This document shows, in pieces, positions 59,608 through 64,000 of a DNA stretch of 64,000 bases. This stretch comes from Archangium primigenium (lineage in GTDB: Bacteria; Myxococcota; Myxococcia; Myxococcales; Myxococcaceae): positions 8,737,224 to 8,801,223 of the forward strand of contig NZ_JADWYI010000001.1 in the NCBI RefSeq assembly GCF_016904885.1. Reading direction: 5' to 3'. Each line of letters starts with the position of its first letter. Position 1 is the first letter of the stretch. A program made the position numbers and the translations under genes. The notes beneath the pieces were generated by a model that made no database searches, was not told the DNA's origin, and worked only from the letters and a program-made list of their open reading frames with translations.

Positions 59608-60207
59608 ATGACGGATCAGCTCTACACGACCCACGACATCAGTCGGTTGCTCCAGGTGGACCCGTCCACGGTGAGCAAGTGGATCGATCGCGGAATCCTC
59701 ATGGCGTTCCGGACACCGGGTGGTCACCGGCGGGTGCGCTCGGCGGATCTGCGCACGTTCCTCATCACCCATCAGATGCCGGTGCCCGAGGAGTTGGGCA
59801 GCAGCACCGTGCGCCTGTTGGTGGTGGATGACGAGCGCCAGGTCCTGGATGCCATCAAGCGTGCGTTCAAGCCGTACGCCAACCAGGTGGAACTGCAGAC
59901 GACCACCAGCGGCGTCGAGGCGCTCCTGCTGGTGTCCGAGCAGAAGCCCCACGGCATGCTCATCGACTTGAACATGCCCGACATCGACGGCATCGAGGTC
60001 TGCCGCCGCATCCGCGCGCGCAAGCAGATGGAGGGCGTGCGGCTCATCACCATGACGTCCGCCCACTCGAGCGACGTGGTGGAGCAGTCCAAGCAGGCCG
60101 GCGCCGTGGCGTGCCTGCCCAAGCCCCTGGACGTGCAGCAGGTGCTGGACTTGTTCCGCGTGCCGCTGGCGCTCGGCGGCACCGCGCAGGACGCGCTCAA
60201 GCGCTAG
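59608..60207 (+). CDS. HTH-receiver response regulator with MerR/BldC-like DNA-binding N-terminus
   Basis: 199 residues. Residues 1-60 form an excisionase/BldC-like helix-turn-helix (LYTTHDISRLLQVDPSTVSKW, then RTPGGHRRVR, the wing that contacts DNA). Residues about 67-185 are a receiver with Asp120 (GMLIDLNMPDIDG) and the conserved Lys in CLPKPLD. The DNA-binding domain lies before the receiver, opposite to the usual order. The kinase partner is unknown; the orphan kinases of this window are candidates only. It stands alone, ending before a strong hairpin. Confidence 0.85.
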   Translation: MTDQLYTTHDISRLLQVDPSTVSKWIDRGILMAFRTPGGHRRVRSADLRTFLITHQMPVPEELGSSTVRLLVVDDERQVLDAIKRAFKPYANQVELQTTTSGVEALLLVSEQKPHGMLIDLNMPDIDGIEVCRRIRARKQMEGVRLITMTSAHSSDVVEQSKQAGAVACLPKPLDVQQVLDLFRVPLALGGTAQDALKR

Positions 60208-60286
60208 GCGCGACGCGCGCCACCCCAGGGCCCCCTTCTGGCGGCCCTGGTGGGCGGCGCATGCGCGATGCGGGCTTCGTCCGACA

Positions 60287-60322
60287 GGAGGAAGCGAGCC
60301 CCCGAGGGGGCTCGCTCCTTCC
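60287..60322. terminator. Perfect hairpin between convergent genes
   Basis: GCGAGCCCCC (60294-60303) and GGGGGCTCGC (60306-60315) form a 10-bp perfect stem; outward pairing continues with one mismatch and one G-T pair to GGAGGAA/TTCC. It sits between the HTH-receiver gene (stop 60207) and the Hsp20 gene (stop 60327), so it can end transcripts from both sides. There is no T-run, as often in GC-rich genomes. Confidence 0.65.
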
Positions 60323-60326
60323 CGGC

Positions 60327-60791
60327 CTAGCCATTCACCTTCACTTCCACCACGCGCGGCTTGGTCTCCTCCCGACGCGGCAGCGTCAGGGTGAGCACGC
60401 CGTTGTCGTAGCGGGCCTCCACGCGCGACGCGTCCACCGTGCGCGGCAGCGCGAAGGAGCGCGTGTACACGCCGAAGCCGCGCTCCAGGCGGCGCGCGCC
60501 CTCGGTCTTCTGGGTCTCGGCGGAGGGGTCGCGCTTGCGCTCGGACGTGAGCGTCAGCGTGTCGTTCTCCACGCGCACCTGGATGCTCTTGGCGTCGTGG
60601 CCCGGCAGGTCCACCTGCAGGGTGATGCCCTCGGCGCTCTCGAAGATGTCGGCGGCGGGGATGAATTCGCGCGCGCCCGTCTGGCGCACGGACAGGTCAC
60701 GGAAGAGCTGGTCGAACTCCCTCATCACCAGAGGGCCCAGCGCCACGGCACCATTGCTCGTCTCGAACGGGTTCCAACGGCTGTTCTGCAT
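60327..60791 (-). CDS. Hsp20/alpha-crystallin small heat-shock protein
   Basis: 154 residues from ATG 60791, seven bases after CAGGAGA. The alpha-crystallin domain runs from about 45 to 140, with the VDLPGHDAKSIQVRVENDTLTL strand pair and the closing ARYDNGVLTLTLPRREE motif (GVLTLTLP). It prevents aggregation of unfolded proteins. It is similar in build to the Stigmatella SP21 heat-shock protein (family knowledge, not compared here). A TTGACA on the minus strand at 60911-60916 may be its -35, but no clear -10 follows. Confidence 0.94.
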   Translation of the reverse strand: MQNSRWNPFETSNGAVALGPLVMREFDQLFRDLSVRQTGAREFIPAADIFESAEGITLQVDLPGHDAKSIQVRVENDTLTLTSERKRDPSAETQKTEGARRLERGFGVYTRSFALPRTVDASRVEARYDNGVLTLTLPRREETKPRVVEVKVNG

Positions 60792-60926
60792 GGACGTCTC
60801 CTGTTCGCGCCGCACTCCTCACGGAGCCGCGGCACGCGGTTGAGATTGAACTTTCGGGTTCGTGAGCCGCCCCGCGACTCACACATCCAAGAGAACCATG
60901 CTTCGGAACGTGTCAAGCCACGCCGC

Positions 60927-61121
60927 TCAGTCGTCCTCGCGCCCGAGGGAAATGGAGACGGCGTCCTCCTCGCGCGAGACGTGCACCACCCAGGGCCGGC
61001 AGCACACCGGGCAGTCCTCCGTATACGTCTCCGAGGAGACCCCCACGGGGTCGGCCGATACGTCCACGGCCTCACCGCAATACGGGCACTGATGGGACTG
61101 CTCATCGGCGAAGGGTTGCAT
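60927..61121 (-). CDS. CPXCG-motif Cys-rich small protein
   Basis: 64 residues from ATG 61121, six bases after AAGGAG. CPYCGE and CPVCCRPW give two Cys pairs, with WVVHVSREEDAVSISLGRE after them; this matches the CPXCG Cys-rich family, probably a zinc ribbon. The function is unknown. Its start lies inside the upstream DUF309 gene, a 20-base overlap, which implies translational coupling. Confidence 0.85.
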   Translation of the reverse strand: MQPFADEQSHQCPYCGEAVDVSADPVGVSSETYTEDCPVCCRPWVVHVSREEDAVSISLGREDD

Positions 61122-61479
61122 CAGACGCTCCTTGCTCCGGGGTGACCCACCGGGCGAGCAGGGGCCTGTCGGTGTGCTCACCCGTACGCCAGTAGGAGAT
61201 GCCGTGGCGTAAACCCTCCACGTCCACGCCCTCGTACCGGGCGGGCAACGACGACAGCCTGTCGAGTGCTCGGGAGAAGAGCCGCGGGGGGCCCACCTGG
61301 TTGCCCGCCTCGCGTTTGAGCCAGCCCGCCGCCACGAGGATGAGGCCCTGCAGGAGCGCGCGCCGGGGCCCCTCGGCCACGCGCCAGCCGTCCTCCCAGA
61401 CGTCGTGGGCCGCGTGGAAGGCGCCCGTGTCGAAGAGCGTCACGCCCTCGCGGAGGCAATCGGGGAAGCGGTGGGGCAT
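61102..61479 (-). CDS. DUF309 family protein
   Basis: 125 residues. The motif FDTGAFHAAHDVWEDGWR carries the HxxWE pattern of DUF309, and LLQGLILVAAGWLKREAGN follows. The family is of unknown function and all-helical. It is divergent from the MshEN gene at 61522 and overlaps the CPXCG gene. Confidence 0.88.
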   Translation of the reverse strand: MPHRFPDCLREGVTLFDTGAFHAAHDVWEDGWRVAEGPRRALLQGLILVAAGWLKREAGNQVGPPRLFSRALDRLSSLPARYEGVDVEGLRHGISYWRTGEHTDRPLLARWVTPEQGASDATLRR

Positions 61480-61521
61480 CGAAACGCGACTCCGGCCAGC
61501 ATCCCCCTTACACTGAGGAGC

Positions 61522-62376
61522 ATGGCCTCACCTCGCAACCGTATCGGAGAGATTCTCGTCAAGGCCCGGGTCATCGACGAGATGCAGCTGCGCAGCGCGC
61601 TCGCCCAGCATGACCAGTGGGGCGGCCGCCTCACGCGCATCATCAGCGACATGGGCATCACCGCCGAGGACACCCTCACCCAGGCCGTGGCCGATGGGCT
61701 CGGCATGCAGCGCATGCAGCTAGGCACCACCAAGGACGCGGGAGCGCTCGCCAAACTGGACGTCACCTTCGCCGAGCAGAAGGGCATCTTCCCGGTGTCC
61801 CTGCGCGACAACGGCAAGACGCTCGTGCTGGCCATGGCGGACCCCACGGACCTGGCGACCATCGACAAGGTGGCCGCCCTGAGCCGCACCCGCGTCATCA
61901 CCGTGGTGGCGGGCGACCGGGAGATCGAGAACGCCATCCAGCGGCACTACCGCAACATGGAGCCGTCCCAGTCGGCGGGCAACGTGCGCGCCCCCACGGG
62001 CAAGAAGTCCGGCGGGGACGAGGACGAGTTCAAGATCGTCGACATGAGCGGCAAGACGGTGATGAAGGCCATCACCGACATCGCGCCGAACGTGGCCCGG
62101 GAGAACGCGGCCCGCCAGGCGGCGCCCAGCGCCCCCATGCCCGCGCGTCCGAGCCTGTCGACGAGCGCGTCGGACCTGCTCGATGAGATCCTCAACGCCT
62201 CGCCGCCCGCCGCCGAGGCGTTCTCCGCCGAGGAGATGCAGCGGCTGCAGGCGGTGCAGCAGAACCAGGAGAAGAGCTCGAAGATCCTCCGGGCGCTCCT
62301 GGAGCTGCTCCTGGAGAAGCAGCAGTTTCAGCAGCGCGAGCTCGCCGCGCGCATGCGCGCCTCGCAGGGCAGCTAG
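61522..62376 (+). CDS. MshEN-domain protein with coiled C-terminus
   Basis: 284 residues from ATG 61522 directly after GAGGAG; the open frame extends upstream without a better start. Residues 1-150 are an MshEN/GspE N-terminal domain (RIGEILVKARVIDEMQLRSALAQHDQWGGRL..., KGIFPVSLRDNGKTLVLAMADPTDLATID). The remaining part is disordered, then a Gln-rich helix (LQAVQQNQEKSSKILRALLELLLEKQQFQQREL). There is no ATPase. MshEN domains can bind c-di-GMP, so a role as a c-di-GMP receptor is possible. The N-terminal domain is related to that of 2614-5271. Its last four bases overlap the converging serB. Confidence 0.88.
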   Translation: MASPRNRIGEILVKARVIDEMQLRSALAQHDQWGGRLTRIISDMGITAEDTLTQAVADGLGMQRMQLGTTKDAGALAKLDVTFAEQKGIFPVSLRDNGKTLVLAMADPTDLATIDKVAALSRTRVITVVAGDREIENAIQRHYRNMEPSQSAGNVRAPTGKKSGGDEDEFKIVDMSGKTVMKAITDIAPNVARENAARQAAPSAPMPARPSLSTSASDLLDEILNASPPAAEAFSAEEMQRLQAVQQNQEKSSKILRALLELLLEKQQFQQRELAARMRASQGS

Positions 62377-63566
62377 TCGCGCACCTCCTGGACCTCCCGC
62401 GCGGTGAGGCCCAGGAGGTAGAGGATGGTGTCCAACCCGCCCGCGGAGATGGAGGCGGCGGCCGCCTGGCGCAGCTTGGGCTTGGCGCGAAAGGCGATGC
62501 CCAGCCCCGCGCGCTCGAGCATCAACAAGTCATTGGCGCCATCGCCCACGGCGATGACCTGCTCGCGCAGGAGGCCCTGCTCGTGGGCGATCTGCTCCAG
62601 CAGCTCCGCCTTGCGCCGCGCGTTGACGATGGGTCCCAGGGTGCGGCCCGTGAGCTTGCCGTCCACCACCTCCAGGACGTTGGAGTGCGCCGCGTCGATG
62701 CCGAGCCGGGCCTGGAGCGCCTCGGCCGCCACGGAGAAGCCGCCGCTGAGGATGGCGGTGCGGTAGCCCAGGCGCTTGAGCACGCGGATGAGCGTCTCGG
62801 CGCCCTCCGTCAGGGGCAGGCGGGCCGCGAGGTCGCGCAGCACCCGCTCGTCCAGACCGGCGAGCAGCGCCACGCGCTGGCGCAGGGACTCGTCGTAGTC
62901 CATCTCCCCGTGCATGGCGCGCTCGGTGATGCGCGACACCTGCTCGCCCACGCCGTGCGCGCGCGCCAGCTCGTCGATGACCTCGATGCGGATGAGCGTG
63001 GAGTCCATGTCCATCACCACCAGCCGCTTGGCGCGCCGGTAGAGGCCCTCCGGCTGCAAGGCCACGTCGAAGGCCGTCGTGGACATGGCCAGCTCCAGCA
63101 GCGAGCGCCGCAGCGGCTGGGACGCGTGGCCGGGCGGCAGCGTGACGTGCAGCTCCAGCGAGCCGGGCTCCACGTCGGACAACCGGTGGAGCCGCACGAT
63201 GTGGGCCCCATGCTGGGCCAGCCGCTCCGTCACCGCGTGCACCTCGCGGGCCCCGAGCGAGCGGCCCACCAGGGTGACGACATGGCGGCTGGCGACGAGG
63301 CCCTCCTCGGCGGGCGCGGGAGAGACATCCAGGGAGAGCCCCAGCGCCTGGACGGCGGCGGCCAGGGCCTCGCGCGCGCCCGGCGCCTCGGGCGGGCGCA
63401 CCACCAGACACAGGGTGAGCTGGCCGCGCACCGTCACCTGCTCGAGGTCCAGCAGGACCACGCCCTGGTCCGCGAGCAGGCCCGTCAGCCGGGCGGTGAT
63501 GCCCGGCTGGTCCCGGCCGGTGAGGGTGAGCAGGAGCGCTTCGGAGGACGGGGCACGGGAGGACAT
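62373..63566 (-). CDS. serB: Phosphoserine phosphatase with ACT-type N-terminus (SerB)
   Basis: 397 residues. Two ACT-like domains (LLTLTGRDQPGITARLTGLLA, then HVVTLVGRSLGAREVHAVTE) cover about 1-175. The HAD part has motif I VMDMDSTLI with the nucleophile Asp, the SGGFSVAAE motif II and GDGANDLLML motif IV. It makes serine from phosphoserine, the last step of the pathway; the ACT domains suggest feedback by serine. It starts 12 bases after the Ser/Thr kinase stop and converges on the MshEN gene. Confidence 0.96.
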   Translation of the reverse strand: MSSRAPSSEALLLTLTGRDQPGITARLTGLLADQGVVLLDLEQVTVRGQLTLCLVVRPPEAPGAREALAAAVQALGLSLDVSPAPAEEGLVASRHVVTLVGRSLGAREVHAVTERLAQHGAHIVRLHRLSDVEPGSLELHVTLPPGHASQPLRRSLLELAMSTTAFDVALQPEGLYRRAKRLVVMDMDSTLIRIEVIDELARAHGVGEQVSRITERAMHGEMDYDESLRQRVALLAGLDERVLRDLAARLPLTEGAETLIRVLKRLGYRTAILSGGFSVAAEALQARLGIDAAHSNVLEVVDGKLTGRTLGPIVNARRKAELLEQIAHEQGLLREQVIAVGDGANDLLMLERAGLGIAFRAKPKLRQAAAASISAGGLDTILYLLGLTAREVQEVRD

Positions 63567-63580
63567 GGCGGCTCGCGGCG

Positions 63581-64000
63581 CTAGCGCGGTTCCGAGGAGA
63601 GGATGAGATCGCCCTTGGTGAGGAAGGGCGCCTCGGGGAAGGCCTTGTAGAACTCCTCGAGCATGGCATCGAGGTCCGGGTAGCGCTGCTCCACCTTGTC
63701 CTGGGTCATCTTGTCGAAGATGGCGTCCAGGCCGGCGGGGGCCTCGGGGTTGACCTCGGAGGGCAAGGGCGAGCGGCGGCCGGGAATCTGCCCGGTGAGC
63801 ATCTCGTAGAGCAGGATGCCCAGGCCGTAGACGTCCGACGCGGGACCCGCCTCCTTGGCCCGGTGGGGCTGGAGCAGCTCGGGCGCCAGGTACACCATGC
63901 CGCCGGCGCCCACGAACACCTGGGGCAGGCCCTTGGACGAGTCCTGCTCCACCACGCGGCTCAGGCCGAAGTCGCCCAGCTTCGCGTTGCCGTGCAGGTC
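63581..64000 (-). CDS. Ser/Thr protein kinase, 3' part
   Basis: 139 residues are visible; the start is beyond the window. The DFG motif (GDFGLSRVV), an activation segment and a variant APE (VYLAPELLQ), the invariant Asp of helix F (SDVYGLGILLYEMLTGQIPG) and the final helices place it in the Hanks-type family. It ends soon after the kinase domain (ERYPDLDAMLEEF-like helix, SSEPR tail), without a sensor or membrane anchor in this part. Myxobacteria have many such kinases. Confidence 0.92.
   Translation of the reverse strand, partial: DLHGNAKLGDFGLSRVVEQDSSKGLPQVFVGAGGMVYLAPELLQPHRAKEAGPASDVYGLGILLYEMLTGQIPGRRSPLPSEVNPEAPAGLDAIFDKMTQDKVEQRYPDLDAMLEEFYKAFPEAPFLTKGDLILSSEPR

Overview
The window is chromosomal DNA of very high GC content, densely packed with genes and strongly third-position GC biased. 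It most resembles a myxobacterium of the Cystobacter/Archangium/Myxococcus group. The evidence is the dense set of two-component kinases and NtrC-type regulators, the acyl-CoA carboxylase genes, a wax-ester-synthase-type acyltransferase, free-standing MshEN and DUF4388-type domains, and a lipoprotein toxin/immunity pair of the SitA/SitI kind, which is known from myxobacterial outer-membrane exchange. The genus assignment is inference. I saw no rRNA, tRNA, CRISPR array, insertion sequence or prophage.

Left part (1-17.4 kb). A truncated multi-PAS histidine kinase is followed by an MshEN/Pro-rich/HEAT protein, a multi-spanning kinase with its NtrC-type partner, RsgA and a WS/DGAT acyltransferase. 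Then come a secreted Cys-rich protein, a PRMT-like methyltransferase, a VUT-family transporter, an M3 oligopeptidase and three small proteins that look like STAS/SpoIIAA-type folds.

Toxin part. At 17.4-19.5 kb lies an intact SitA-like lipoprotein toxin with a pentapeptide-like immunity gene. At 41.0-41.9 kb lies a second, diverged immunity gene beside a collapsed toxin gene that keeps only its lipoprotein leader and its last 20 codons. This is the clearest evolutionary story in the window.

Middle (19.6-41 kb). Predicted envelope proteins come first. A propionyl/acetyl-CoA carboxylase set follows (carboxyltransferase, biotin carboxylase, biotin carrier), interleaved with a RutE-like reductase and an unknown gene. 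Next are an unrecognised duplicated protein with a DUF1877 partner, a TauE/SafE exporter, a secreted protein of four exactly periodic six-cysteine repeats, a GYF/DUF4388/J-like/TPR protein, YhbY, a ceramidase-like protein, PurF and a second kinase/NtrC pair.

Right part (42-64 kb). A heavy-metal RND efflux operon (outer-membrane factor, adaptor, CzcA/CusA pump) is preceded by two perfect TTCAAG-N3-CTTGAA dyads. A PAS/GAF kinase, an RluA-type pseudouridine synthase and WecB come next. A cluster serving LPS core synthesis follows: KdsB, an MsbA-like ABC exporter, PyrG, KdsA and KdsC. CTP from PyrG and KDO from KdsA/KdsC are the substrates of KdsB. Between the exporter and PyrG is a 358-base stretch with a 16-codon leader ORF carrying an almost ideal Shine-Dalgarno sequence, a perfect 11-bp terminator, and then a small Cys-rich gene. 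The window ends with an HTH-receiver regulator, Hsp20, two small conserved genes, a second MshEN protein, SerB and the tail of a Ser/Thr kinase.
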